The translations under genes and the position numbers were made by a program. The notes under the pieces are model-generated. The model ran no database searches. It was not told the DNA's origin and saw only the letters and a list, made by a program, of their open reading frames with translations. DNA of 64,000 nucleotides. Origin: Conus ventricosus (Eukaryota > Mollusca > Gastropoda > Neogastropoda > Conidae). Below are positions 25,078 to 35,298 of this stretch, in pieces. The stretch covers positions 67,572,454 through 67,636,453 of the forward strand of contig CM031620.1 of NCBI GenBank assembly GCA_018398815.1, in the 5' to 3' direction. How positions within the stretch are numbered: position 1 is the first letter of the stretch; the number at the start of each line of letters is the position of its first letter.

Positions 25078-25358
25078 TAACAAACAAGTAGGGTAAGTCT
25101 TGCTACCACAATGAAATATATACATGCCCATAACTCCAAATGAATGCTGCTTACGACACTGAATCTCCTAGCAGAAACGACAACACAAAGCACACAGAAC
25201 AAACAAGAAGACATTCCAAAAAAAAACTTGGAACATCCTTTTTGGGGGACGTCTCCGAGTTTGTTCTGGCGATCCGGTGTGGTAAGCAGCATTCGTTTGG
25301 AGTGATGGGCGTGTATTTGTTTCATCATGGGAGCAAGAGTTACCCTACTTATTTGTTA
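25078..25358. mobile_element. MITE with about 80 bp terminal inverted repeats
   Basis: Left arm 25078-25158 starts TAACAAACAAGTAGGGTAA and right arm 25277-25358 ends TTACCCTACTTATTTGTTA. The arms stay complementary over about 80 bp (for example AATGCTGCTTACGACAC against GTGTGGTAAGCAGCATT). The 281 bp size and absence of coding sequence fit a miniature DNA transposon. A target duplication could not be fixed; TA is possible. Confidence 0.8.
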
Positions 25359-25560
25359 TGCACCATCAAATAAAGTTCAGTTCACTTCTCATCAGGACAG
25401 TCATTCCTTTTCATTATGAAAATATCTGATCCTGTGTGGTTATTCTTGCCTGTCTAACTTTTATTTCCGTTTCTCTCCGCCCTTTATTTCTGTCTTCTGG
25501 ATGCAAATTGATGTTTTCTGATGAGATGACCTTAAACTTGAATCATACTTCACATCAAAG

Positions 25561-25598
25561 CTATCAGTAATCGAATGGAGAGAATGTAAATATCTTCG
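25561..25598. repeat. 38 bp direct repeat, left copy
   Basis: CTATCAGTAATCGAATGGAG and the 18 bases after it are repeated exactly at 27638-27675 on the other side of the satellite array. Confidence 0.9.
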
Positions 25599-27637
25599 GC
25601 AGGTGAAGACAGTGCTTCTCTGGGTCCTCCCCAGCACCTTCGGGTGTTTCTTTTTCTTCTTTGCCTTAACTAGGCTGACCCTGGAGAAAGGTCCAGTGAC
25701 GGTGAGGAAAGACCCACTGACCACAGGGAAAGTCCTGTTGACAGTGGGAAAGACTACAACTTTGGATTCTCTCTTGAGGCCACATAAGACCGTATGGCGA
25801 AAGCTTGGCTGTGTCTGGAGTGGCACTGTCTTCATCTGTCCATGGGCAGGGGTGGTTGGGTCTGTGGGGTGTGCTCGGCAGCTGGGGGGTGGTGTTTTTC
25901 GCCGTGGGCTCTGCAGTCATGAAATACGGGCTGGTACACCCATGGGGATGCTACTTTAAGGCTGTTATGAGCTGCATCCTGTAGTCTGATTTACCTCTGT
26001 TCAGGAGCAGTTATGTCCTTGATATCTTAATGGAGTGTCCTGCGCGTGCCTGTACCCCTCGTCAACACAGCGCAGGCCTCCAAGGGTGGTACAGGACTGC
26101 TCTAAAGGAGTGAGACAGTGCTTCTCTGGGTTTCCCCCCAGACCTTCGGGTGTTTCTTTTTCCCTTTTTGCCTTAAACTAGGGCCCTGGAGAAAGGTCCA
26201 TGACGGTGAGGAAAGACCCACTGACCAAGGGAAAGTCCTGTTGACAGTGGGAAAGACTACAACTTTGGATTCTCTCTTGAGGGCACATAAAACCGTATGG
26301 CGAAAGCTGGCTGTGTCTGGAGTGGCACTGTCTTCTCTGTCCATGGGGAGGGGTGGTTGGGGCTGTGGGGGTGTGCTCGGCAGCTGGGGGTGGTGTTTTT
26401 CGCCGTGGGGTCTGCAGTCATGAAATAGGGGCTGGTACAACATGGGGATGGGTACTTAAAGGGTGTTAATGAGCTGCATCCCGTGTCTGATTTACTCTGT
26501 TCAGGAGCGTTTTTGTCCCTTGTATCTTAATGGAGTGTCCCGCGCGGCCTGTACCCATCGTCAACACAGCGCAGGCCCAAGGTTTGGGACGGACTGCTCT
26601 AAAGGCAGGTGAAGACAGTGCTTCTCTGGGTCCTTTCCCAGCACCTTCGGGTGTTTCCTTTTTCTTCTTGCCTTAACTAGGCTGGGCCCGGAGAAAGGTC
26701 CAGTGACGGGGAGGAAAGACCCACTGACCCAGGGGGAAAACCTGTTGCAGTGGGAAAGCTACAACTTGGTTCTCTCTTGAGGCACATAGACCTATGGCGA
26801 AAGCTTGGCTGTGTCTGGAGTGGCACTGTCTTCATCTGTCCATGGCAGGGGTGGTTGGGTCTGTTGGGGGGTGCTCGGCAAGCTGGGGTGGTTTTTTTTC
26901 CCGGTGGGTCTGCAGTCATGAAATCGGTGGGTACACCCTGGGGATGCTACTTTAAAGGGTGTTATGGCTGGGTCCTGTAGTTGATTTACCTGTTCAGGAG
27001 CAGTTATGTCCCTTGATATCTTAATGGATGTCCTGGGGCGTGCCTGTACCCTCGTCAACACAGGCGCAGGCCTCAAGGGTGGTACAGGACTGCTCTAAGG
27101 CAGGTGAAGACAGTGTTCTTGGGTCTCCCAGCACTTCGGGTGTTTCTTTTTCCTTTTTCCTTAATAGGCTGCCTGGAGAAAGGTTTCCCGTGACGGGGAG
27201 GAAAGACCACTGACCAGGGAAAGTCTGTTGACGTGGGAAGACTACAACTTTGGATTCTCTTGGCCATAGCCGTATGGCGAAGCTTGGCTGTGTCTGGAGT
27301 GGCACTTCTTTACTGTCATGGGCAGGGTTGGGTCTGTGGGTGTGTCGGCAGTGGGGTGGTTGTTTTTTCCCGTGGGCTCTGCAGTCATGAATACGGGCTG
27401 GTACCCCATGGGGGTGCTACTTTAAAGGGTGTTATGAGCTGCATCCTGTAGTCTGATTTACCTCTGTTCAGGAGCAGTTATGTCCCTTGATATCTTAATG
27501 GAGTGTCCTGCGCGTGCCTGTACCCATCGTCAACACAGCGCAGGCCTCCAAGGGTGGTACAGGACTGCTCTAAAGGCAGGTGAAGACAGTGCTTATCTGG
27601 GTCCTCCCCAGCACCTTCGGGTGTTTCTTTTTCTTTT
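25599..27637. repeat. Satellite array, about 490 bp units
   Basis: Four full units begin at about 25603, 26109, 26608 and 27103 and a truncated fifth at 27577. Each starts near GTGAAGACAGTGCTTCTCTG and contains CACCTTCGGGTGTTTCTTTT, GGAAAGACTACAACTTTGGA and AACACAGCGCAGGCC. Middle units carry many small deletions relative to the first. Open frames across units are not conserved, so no protein is inferred. Confidence 0.88.
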
Positions 27638-27675
27638 CTATCAGTAATCGAATGGAGAGAATGTAAATATCTTCG
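27638..27675. repeat. 38 bp direct repeat, right copy
   Basis: Second copy of the 38 bp flank of the satellite array. It joins directly to the truncated fifth unit. Confidence 0.9.
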
Positions 27676-28218
27676 TTCACGACCACCCATGTTATTTTGC
27701 ACGAAAACCCCCCTTTTTACATCCAAGTCACGTCCATCTCATGTCACTTTTTACCAAAATTAACACCTGTTTTTAAACAAAATTAACACCTCAAAACCTC
27801 TAAAAATCGACATAATCAGTACATTAAAACGGGGGCTTACGTGCTAGATAAGATAGGGTGATAGTGAACAAAGATATTTACATTCTCCCCAAACACATAA
27901 AATCAACTAAACATTTAGATGGCTTGACAGGCCTACTACAGACTGGCCCTGCCGCCTTTGTCACTCGACACCGCAAATCGATAAATTGCTATTACTGTCC
28001 CGACAACGTACTGTCGCAATGCGACACAAGCCTGCGTTATTAATCATCGCGTGTGCACTTTCAACCAATCGACAGGGGTATGACATCATTTTTAGCCAGC
28101 CAGATGGCTATTTCTGACACTCTTGTCATTTCAGATTCGAGGGTTGCGTTGTGCAGACGTGTGCGAGTGTGCTAGCATTTCTTCAGAATCAGAGAGAGAA
28201 CTTGTGTTGGTTAAAAAC
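27676..28218. other. Left flank of virus-like element 1, no gene seen
   Basis: Moderately AT-rich sequence between the satellite and the first open frame. The left end of element 1 must lie here or further left, but I found no inverted repeat matching the ends of element 2. Confidence 0.5.
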
Positions 28219-28647
28219 ATGGCGAGTCAGGGTAGTGTTGGAAGTGACGCTACTATCACTGGAGAAATGGCTGAAATGTTGTTATCTTCGCAAGGAAAAC
28301 TTTCTGATCAACAGACCAATCTTTCTCAGGCTCTTTTTTTAGGGCACTGGCTTCAGAAAGCAAAGACAATTTTGAAACAGTCAAAAATAAAAAACTGGGA
28401 GTCCTATTTGAAAGAAGATTTGCTGGTTGAGCTAACTCGTGCAAGAAGACTAATTGAATTGTCATTATATTTTTTATTCTTATCCAAAATTTCACAAACT
28501 CGCGATTTCTTTTCAATGAGTTATACAACAAATGAAACTCATTCTGAAATCATGCAATCCAACCCCAACTTTAAAGCATTCTGGCAAGATAAACATGGCG
28601 TGCTTGAACCCTGCGTGGCAGGAGTAATTGAGTCACTTCCATACTAG
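28219..28647 (+). CDS. Uncharacterised 142-residue protein near left side of element 1
   Basis: The ATG at 28219 (AAAACATGG) is chosen over the longer upstream frame from 28123 because its context is better. The peptide starts MASQGSVGSD and has a helical, charged centre (LGHWLQKAKTILKQSKIKNW, later ELTRARRLIELS) and ends in TAG after ESLPY. The GHWL..AK....W......L...RARRL pattern loosely recalls small DNA-binding helical domains (DUF3102-like); that is only an impression. It is intact, unlike the neighbouring polymerase, and lacks the TTTAAAAATG start context, so it may not belong to the element. Confidence 0.5.
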   Translation: MASQGSVGSDATITGEMAEMLLSSQGKLSDQQTNLSQALFLGHWLQKAKTILKQSKIKNWESYLKEDLLVELTRARRLIELSLYFLFLSKISQTRDFFSMSYTTNETHSEIMQSNPNFKAFWQDKHGVLEPCVAGVIESLPY

Positions 28648-29243
28648 CCTGGCTTCATGCTACTCCAGCCAGTAAACGCCCAACAAAACTGGGTCATTCA
28701 GGCAGCTCCGCCTGATTGACCTACAAAGCCCGCCTCTACCCCGCCTGCTGTCAGCTCAAGCGACAAATGCATGACGTGGGTCTAAAAAATAGTAACGGTT
28801 ATGCATAACCGCATGGGCTATCGATCGGTGTGCAGTTTCCTTCGTTGTCCGACTGGCTTGAGCTGTGCTTACGCTCTGCTTCACTTGCAAAGGCTGCCTT
28901 TTCAGGTGGCCGCCGATAGAACTTTGAAAAGAGATCCTGTGATTATTGATTCAGGACTTTGATAAGTGCTTTTGGCGGCTGTCTCGAATTTACGTCGTTC
29001 AAGGTGAACCACAAAAAAGCCCCTTTCACATTCCCCTGCAAGGACCTCCCTATCTATTGTGTGTGTGTTTGTTTGTTGTTTGTTTGTGTGTGTGTGAGCG
29101 TTTTGCCCTACAAAGCAGTGCAGTAATCCAGGTCAAAACGATCTGGGGCTGATTGTCCTAGTTAATTAAACCACCCCTGCCCCCGCACGCACACACATAT
29201 AACTTCTTCTGATTCTTGCCACAAAACAAGAGAACTGGTTACT
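28648..29243. other. Spacer, no gene seen
   Basis: Contains a short GT/TTTG-rich run (29058-29098) and otherwise nothing I can assign. Confidence 0.5.
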
Positions 29244-29281
29244 TAATTTTTTTAATTGTCGTTTATATTCTGGTTTAAAAA

Positions 29282-29612
29282 ATGAAGGCCGAAGTAGCTA
29301 CAGAGCTTATTAATATACGTTACGATTGGATTGGGAGAGGGAGGGCGATAAAGATCAGGTAAAGAACAGGTTTGAAGAATTAATTACTGATCTTTTTTAA
29401 TCGCATAGACATGCGAAAAAAGTGTATTGGAAGCTGTCAGTAAAATACCAGATTCTTGGTCCCAACCAGTTATAAAGTTGTTTGCTATATTAGTTGATAA
29501 TATAGCTCCTGAAGATGTTAATCTGACTGTTTCTACCACCCCTGAAGGAGTAGCTATTCGCTTTAATGAAGATCAGGTTTTACGATTAGAAAAGACTATG
29601 AATAACAGTTGA
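29282..29612 (+). pseudogene. Small tandem gene A1 of element 1 (frameshifted)
   Basis: Starts in TTTAAAAAATGAAGGCCGAA and matches the next gene (29675-29957) almost along its whole length, including 40 bp upstream, so it is a tandem duplicate. The first half has stops (29355-29410). The second half is open and reads AVSKIPDSWSQPVIKLFAIL then DNIAPEDVNLTVS. That block is also found in the N-terminal part of the polymerase gene. Function unknown. Confidence 0.65.
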
Positions 29613-29674
29613 ATTTACAAGAGAAACTGATTAATTAATTTTTTAATTTATGATTTTTTTTCTGGTTTAAAAAA

Positions 29675-29957
29675 ATGAAGCCCGAAGTAGTTATTAGAGA
29701 GCTTACTAATATACTTTACGAGTTAGATTGGAAGGCTGATAGAGAAGAGTTAAAGAGTAGGTTTGAAGAATCAATTACTGATCTTTTTAAATCACATAAA
29801 AATACGAGAAAGCGTGAAGCAGGCCATCAGTGAAATACCAGATTCTTGGCCCCCACTGGCAAAAAAGTTGTTTGCTATTTTACTTGATTATATGACTCAT
29901 GAAGATGTTGATCTGACTTTTTCTCACAGCCCTGAAGAAGTAAAATATTTACTTTAA
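29675..29957 (+). pseudogene. Small tandem gene A2 of element 1 (one frameshift)
   Basis: ATG in TTTAAAAAAATGAAGCCCGA. The first frame reads MKPEVVIRELTNILYELDW and SRFEESITDLFKSHK up to a stop near 29831. The conserved second half (AISEIPDSW, AKKLFAILLDYMTHEDVDLT) continues in another frame to 29957. One frameshift near 29815 separates the halves. Expected intact size about 90-95 residues. No known family recognised. Confidence 0.65.
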
Positions 29958-30027
29958 TGAAGATTAGGTTTTACGATTAGAAAAGACTATGAATTTACAT
30001 TTATTTTTTTTTATTTTAGATTAAAAA

Positions 30028-30291
30028 ATGGCTGTCGAACTCAGTGAATCTTATTTAAAGAATTGTAATGAACTATTTGACGAAACAATGAAAATATTAA
30101 ACATTGATTTTAGTGAATTTGGTTTTGAGAATGATATAGACAATATAATAAAAGATCATAGTGAGTTATTTAACGAAGCAATCAAAGTGATAAACATTGA
30201 CTGTAGTGATTCAGAAAAAGCTAAACTATTGGCGGGTGTTATTGTAAGGTTAACGTGTCTTGAAGTGTTGCAATGCTTGGGTGAAGAATAA
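30028..30291 (+). CDS. 87-residue acidic protein with internal repeat
   Basis: ATG preceded by ATTAAAAA, the start context shared by this element's genes. Intact frame ending TAA. It contains two related segments, NELFDETMKILNIDFS and SELFNEAIKVINIDCS, so it arose by internal duplication of a helix-like unit. Rich in D, E, N and L; no transmembrane segment. No family recognised. It sits between the tandem small genes and the polymerase, all on the plus strand. Confidence 0.65.
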   Translation: MAVELSESYLKNCNELFDETMKILNIDFSEFGFENDIDNIIKDHSELFNEAIKVINIDCSDSEKAKLLAGVIVRLTCLEVLQCLGEE

Positions 30292-30361
30292 AAAAGCGCG
30301 TTTTACTTACTTTTATTTACATTTATTTTTTTTGATTTACGTAAATATTGTGGCTTTAAAA

Positions 30362-33300
30362 ATGGCGACCACAAGTAAATTCGAGGATGGAAAACTATAT
30401 ACGATGGAAGAAATATTTGACATTGAAAAAAAAACAATTAAGCAATACGTTTAGCGAAGTAGACATGGACATCATTAACCCCACAAGTGTTCATGAAAGC
30501 ATGGCACACGCTATCTCTAAAATCCCAGAGTCTCTTCAGATGGAGCCGCCAGTAAAATTGCTGTTGGCCGTTCTGATTGATTATATAACGCCTGATGATA
30601 GTAACATGGAAGTCTGGGTTTCAACTAAACAGAAAGAAGTAATCAGCTATCACGACTTTAACTCTGACTGGGCCGACTACATGCTTACACAGTTTAACCA
30701 TGCAAGTGAGAAGGCAAAGTTAAGGGGTTCTGGCTCGTCTGAAGGGACAGTCCTTGAAATCAGAATGAGACAAACAAAGTTTTATCCTATAGTCGGCAAT
30801 TCTTACCTTCCTCTCCCAAAAGAGTTAGAGTTAAAACGGGCAGTTTTAAACATACATAATTCTGACAACATGTGTTTTATGTGGTGTGTTTTAGCACATC
30901 TACATCCTGTCAAAAATCATGCAAACAGAGTCTCTAATTATGAACAATATAAGCAAGAGTTGAACTTTGATAACATAACCTTTCCAGTAAGTATAAACAG
31001 TATATCTCAGTTTGAAGAGCAAAACAAGCCAATCACCGTAAACGTATACACATGGTCTGTAGAAGCCAATCTAGTGCCTCTAAGGGTTTCTCCCAACGCT
31101 CCTACTTTAGGCGAACCGCTTAACAAACATGTAGACTTGATACTGTTTGCAAATAGTACAAAGAGTCATTATGTATTAATCAGAACAATAAGCAGACTTA
31201 TGGCTTTTACATCAAAGGATCATGCTAAACAAGGGCTTTGTAGAAGGTGTTTGGTCAGAATCCCTACTATAGAAGCAGCTGCTAGTCATAAGAAACATTG
31301 TAAAAGTTTTGTAGACTGTGAAACCAAACTCCTTACACCTAAACCAGGCTCTAAAGTTAGTTTTAAAAATTTACACAAACTGCAAATGAGCCCATACGTG
31401 GTTTATGCTGACTTTGAATCGCTCTTGCCACAGTACTATGGCCCACAACAGCAAGAACAAAAAACAACCTTATTAACCCACCATCAGATCTGTTCTTATG
31501 CGTTTATTGTTGTTAGGTCAGATGGTCAACACACGACACCTGAGATTTACAGAGGTCCTAACGCAGCTAGTAGATTTTTAGAGCAGATGAAACAACTTCG
31601 CAATCAATTATCCAACCAACTAAATCTTTCAGACATTGTTATGACTCCTGAAGACCAAGAACGCTATGACTCATCTACACACTGTTGGATATGTAACAGA
31701 GAATTATTAGGCGACACAGTGAGAGACCACGATCACATTACTGGAAAGTTCAGAGGGGCCGCGCACAACAATTGTAATCTTCAACTTAAGGTTGATCCTA
31801 AGACATGGAAACTGCCTATCTTCTTTCATAACTTGCGAGGTTACGATTCTCATTTTATCATGCAAGCAGTGACTTCTGAATATAAGAGGGTTACCTGCAT
31901 TGCACAGTCTTCAGAAAAGTACATGACTTTTACTCTTGACTGTTTATCCTTTTATGACTCTGCCCAACATCTGATGGCAAGTTTAGATAAGTTAGCGGGA
32001 TCTCTACAAACCTTTCCAATCACTAAACAATACTTTGACCCATCTTTAGTGCGTAAAGGCATTTATCCTTATGAATACATGAACTCGTGGGACAGGTTTG
32101 ATGAAGACTCGCTTCCTCCTAAAGGTGCTTTCTTTTCTAGTCTTAGAGGCAAAGACATAACTGATGCTGACTATGAATACGCACAGAAAGCCTGGACAGA
32201 ATTACACTGTGAAAACAATGGGCAATTATCATGATCAATATTTATTGGCTGACGTGTGTTTATTAGCAGACGTCTTTCAAAATTACAGAACTACATGCAT
32301 GAAACACTACTGTCTAGACTCATCACATTATATCTCTGCGCCAGGCCTTTCTTGGGATGCATTCTTAAAGTCTACAAACATTCAGATAGACTTAATATCT
32401 GATCTGCCCACACTTCAGATGATTGAAGACGGACTAAGGGGAGGTATTAGCATGGCCTCACATCCTTACTGCAAAGCTAACAACAAATATTTAGACGATT
32501 ATGACCCAACTAAACCGCCCAACTATCTAATTTACTTAGACGACAACAATCTGTATGGGTGGGCCATGAGTCAACCACTTCCACTGAGAAACTTTAAAAT
32601 GATAAAAGGACCTCATGATGTCAATACTGTGTTAGGTAGTTGTCACAGCTTACGCCTGATAATCCAGCAGGACTAATCTTAGAAGTAGACTTAGAATATC
32701 CTAAAGAATTACACGATCTCCACAACGATTACCCCCTAGCCGCAGAAAGCTTAAAAATGACCCCCACAGAACCCTCCTAAACTTGTGCCTAATCTTCGCC
32801 ACAAAACTAAGTATGTTTGTCATTACAGACTGTTACAGTTTTACTTAAGACATGGACTGAATTTGACTGCTGTTCATAGAATCATTGCTTTTGATCAAGA
32901 ACCCTTTATGAGGCCATACATCAAGAAGAATACTGATCTTAGAACCCAAGCCTTCCCCGAAGATGGAGTATGGCTGCCTTAATGGCGGGATAAAAAAGGG
33001 TCATACACGCAAAACTCCACTGCCTGGCTATACAGGGAGTGTCCGCAGGAGTATCAGCCTGCGTACGCAGAAAGAAAGAAAGAAAAGAACCCAAGCCACT
33101 GATGCTTTAGAAAAAGACTTCTTTAAACTGATGAACAACAGTTGTTTTGGCAAAACTATGGAGAACGTACACAACCGTAAAGATGTTAAATTAGTTACAA
33201 AAGAAAACCAAGCAATTAAGTTTGCCTCTAAACCTAACTATCAAGACTTTAGAAGATTTAACGACAGCTTGGTTGGCATTATGATGAAGAAAAAGGATGT

Positions 33301-33912
33301 TAAGTTGGACAAGCCGGTGTTTATCGGCTTTACCGTATTAGAGTTGTCAAAGTTATTGATGTTAGAATTTCTGTACGACTACTTTAAACCACTGTACCCA
33401 GAAGCAAGAGTCCTTTACACAGACACTGATAGTTTATATTCTAGACGTCCACACAGAAGACTTCTATAAGGATTTAGAAACAGAAGTGGCTAAAGGAACT
33501 GATAGGTGGTACGACACATGTGACTATCCTAAACACAGTCCTTTACATTCAACTGCGAACAAGAAAGTAATTGGAAAGATGAAGGATGAACTTAATGGGA
33601 CAGTTATCAAGAATATGTTGGTTTGCGATCGAAGATGTATAGTGTTGCTAGCCAGACTTCTGTAATGAAAAAAGCTAAAGGCATAAGTAAAGAAGTTGTC
33701 AAAAAAAAATATAACTCACGACAACTACAAGCAAGCTCTCTTTGAGAACAAAGTATTTTATCACACAAATGTTAATCTGCGCTCTACCTCTTCATCAAGT
33801 AAACACAACTGCTGTTAACAAGAAATCACTAGTCTCTAACAATAACAAGAGAACTTACGTCAGTCCTGAGTTTTCATATGCTGTAGGACATTGGAGAACT
33901 TTAAAAGATTAA
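30362..33912 (+). pseudogene. Protein-primed family B DNA polymerase with embedded HNH/EndoVII-like domain (element 1, broken)
   Basis: Replicative polymerase of a Polinton/adintovirus-type element. The ATG at 30362 (TTTAAAAATGGCG) is the likely true start; an A run at 30427-30435 moves the frame to the long open part, 30387-32234. In residues of that part: the AISKIP...DYITPDD block also found in genes A1/A2 (about 45-70); a Cys163 (CFMWCVLAHLHP) and His261 (HYVLI) pair; a CRRC...HKKHC zinc finger from about 285; Exo I YADFESL (about 340); CWIC...DHDHITGKFRGAAHNNC (about 433-465), an endonuclease VII-like zinc site; Exo II HNLRGYDSHF (about 480). Later frames carry ADVCLLADVF (Exo III), DDNNLYGWAM (motif A, about 32540), LMNNSCFGKTMEN (motif B, about 33130) and YTDTDSL (motif C, about 33417). 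Breaks: frame changes near 32215, 32635, 32780, 33440 and 33660, and a SINE at 32953-33085. Confidence 0.92.
32953..33085 (+). mobile_element. Truncated SINE inserted in the polymerase gene
   Basis: A 133 bp insert ending in (GAAA)n is flanked by a perfect 12 bp duplication AGAACCCAAGCC (32941-32952 and 33086-33097). Removing it rejoins polymerase coding sequence before (NTDLRTQA) and after (TDALEKDFFKLMNN). The body contains GGAGTATGGCTGCC, ATGGCGGG and GGTCATACACG, which I recall from gastropod SINE tails; the family name is not asserted. Confidence 0.85.
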
Positions 33913-34130
33913 CTTGACTGACTTGGCTTGTACTTAACTTAAGAACCTAACAACAACTTACTTAAGAACCTAACAAGAACTTACTTAAGAACATAACAAG
34001 AACTTAAAACAAGAACTTATTTTTTTTGTACTTTACTTGTAATTTACTTGCACTTAACTTAAAAAGTACTTTCTATAACTAACTTAACTTGTACTTATCT
34101 AGTTCTTATCTAGTTCTTAAAAAACTATTC
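33913..34130. repeat. Degenerate ACTTAAGAACCTAACA repeats after the polymerase
   Basis: Many copies of variants of ACTTAAGAAC(C)TAACA and ACTTGTACTTA follow the polymerase stop and end at the convergent small gene. A comparable array, GATGACTTGAG-type, lies at 51770-52020 in element 2, next to the same gene. A replication or transcription-end role is possible but not shown. Confidence 0.7.
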
Positions 34131-34144
34131 CATAGAAAATGGGT

Positions 34145-34569
34145 CTACTGCAGGAGGTTGCTCTTTTTTGCAGAAGCTGGTTCTTCTTCTTTTACTGTGG
34201 GGTTTTGTGACTTTGCTGCTAGGTATGGTGTTAGGTATTTGTATGCTAAAACCCCACCAACAACAGCAGCAGCATCCAATACATAATAATACATCTTATC
34301 GTTTGTTTGTGATTGTGTTGTTGTTAATTGGGTTGTTGGTGCTGGTAGCGATGTTGTATTACTATCTAATAATTTTTGTTTTGTTGATTGGTTTGCTTTT
34401 TGCAGTCTGTTCCATTCAGCTAGTTTACGCCCAGCCTCAACACGTCCAGGATTTTTTTGTTTTAGTAACATTACTCACTTGTGGTACATTCTCTTGTGGT
34501 ACATTCACCTGTGGCGCATTCTGGTCCTGCGGATTGTCCTGCGGCGTCTTCTTCTCCTGATCGCTCATT
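34145..34569 (-). pseudogene. Small basic protein with a C-terminal membrane segment (one frameshift)
   Basis: Minus-strand ATG at 34569 opens MSDQEKKTPQDNPQDQN with PQVNVPQ-type repeats. At an A run (34449-34455) the frame changes to the 108-codon frame ending at 34145, which reads NPGRVEAGRKLAEWNRLQK. That is a basic helical motif, followed by a Thr/Gln-rich linker and a hydrophobic segment MYYYVLDAAAVVGGVLAYKY. The frame change lies in a homopolymer, so it may be a sequencing error. A homologous NPG..AGKK fragment occurs on the plus strand at about 51040-51110 in element 2. Function unknown; membrane and DNA contact are both conceivable. Confidence 0.65.
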
Positions 34570-34622
34570 ATTTTTATTGCGATTAAATTTAATATAATCA
34601 AAATTAATATGATTAAAAGTAA

Positions 34623-35024
34623 TTAATCCCATGATGAATGGACATACATCGTCCCAAATCTGTAATACATGTCACATGCAAGAGTTTCTAAGGACTTGTT
34701 TAAAACCGGATCTTGTGATAAGTCATATTTTAAATCTTCTTCTGAATCAACCGGCGCCATCTTACTTACTAACTTAGCATATAGACTAATCATTGTCTGA
34801 CCCACTGATCTAACCATTTTTGACCCTAGCTGCGCTTCGTACCTAGCGTAGTACTTCTCAACGTCTGATGTAGACAGTTGTTGGATCTGTTCAATACTTA
34901 GTTCAGTGCCTAAATACTGTTTAGTTTTTCCACACGCAGCTAGAGAGTATAATCTTTCTTTATGGCAGTGGTCTACGGAGTAGTCTGCTTGCTCCTCACA
35001 CTTTAATAGTTCGTCACAATCCAT
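34623..35024 (-). CDS. 133-residue conserved protein of the element
   Basis: Intact minus-strand frame. The ATG at 35024 follows CTTTTTAA (ATTGCTTTTTAAATGG), matching the element's start context. Reads MDCDELLKCEEQADYSVDHC, later RSVGQTMISLYAKLVSKMAP and KYDLSQDPVLNKSLETLAC. Soluble and helical, six cysteines. A related sequence (VKSVGETVFSLYTK, then YDL and QDP in the next frame) is readable on the plus strand at 50590-50840 in element 2. Two related copies argue that it is a real gene. No family recognised. Confidence 0.75.
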   Translation of the reverse strand: MDCDELLKCEEQADYSVDHCHKERLYSLAACGKTKQYLGTELSIEQIQQLSTSDVEKYYARYEAQLGSKMVRSVGQTMISLYAKLVSKMAPVDSEEDLKYDLSQDPVLNKSLETLACDMYYRFGTMYVHSSWD

Positions 35025-35063
35025 TTAAAAAGCAATAAAAAATAATATAATACTTTTAAAACC

Positions 35064-35291
35064 ATGAGTTTAACGCTGGTTAATTATGCAGTGCCTATCG
35101 TTGGCGTTATAGTCTATTCAACCCTTGCAAAATGTTTGTTAGGAATAAAACCGCCCAACATGGGAAAGATAGAAGATTCGCCAAAACTAGTTGCAACTTT
35201 ATTTTTAGCTTTAACAACAAAATATTATTTGATTAAAAAGCACATAGACAGCCTTTCGTATTATGATTATTTTAATTATTTTTTTACTTAA
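35064..35291 (+). CDS. 75-residue membrane protein, paralogue 1
   Basis: ATG preceded by CTTTTAAAACC. MSLTLVNYAVPIVGVIVYST, then LAKCLLGIKPPNMGKIEDSP, a second hydrophobic stretch VATLFLALTTKYYLI and a Tyr-rich end. Two membrane segments are likely. It shares the layout hydrophobic, S-x-L-A-K, K-x4-G, hydrophobic, K-x-x-L with the next gene, so the two are tandem paralogues. Confidence 0.65.
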   Translation: MSLTLVNYAVPIVGVIVYSTLAKCLLGIKPPNMGKIEDSPKLVATLFLALTTKYYLIKKHIDSLSYYDYFNYFFT

Positions 35292-35298
35292 TAAAAAG

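Noticed and set aside
25603..27451. Gene-like frames in the satellite units
   Set aside because: Frames differ between units and have no protein-like conservation.
34168..34560. 130-codon plus-strand hydrophobic frame
   Set aside because: Lies opposite the minus-strand basic/membrane gene, which has the start context and a counterpart in element 2.
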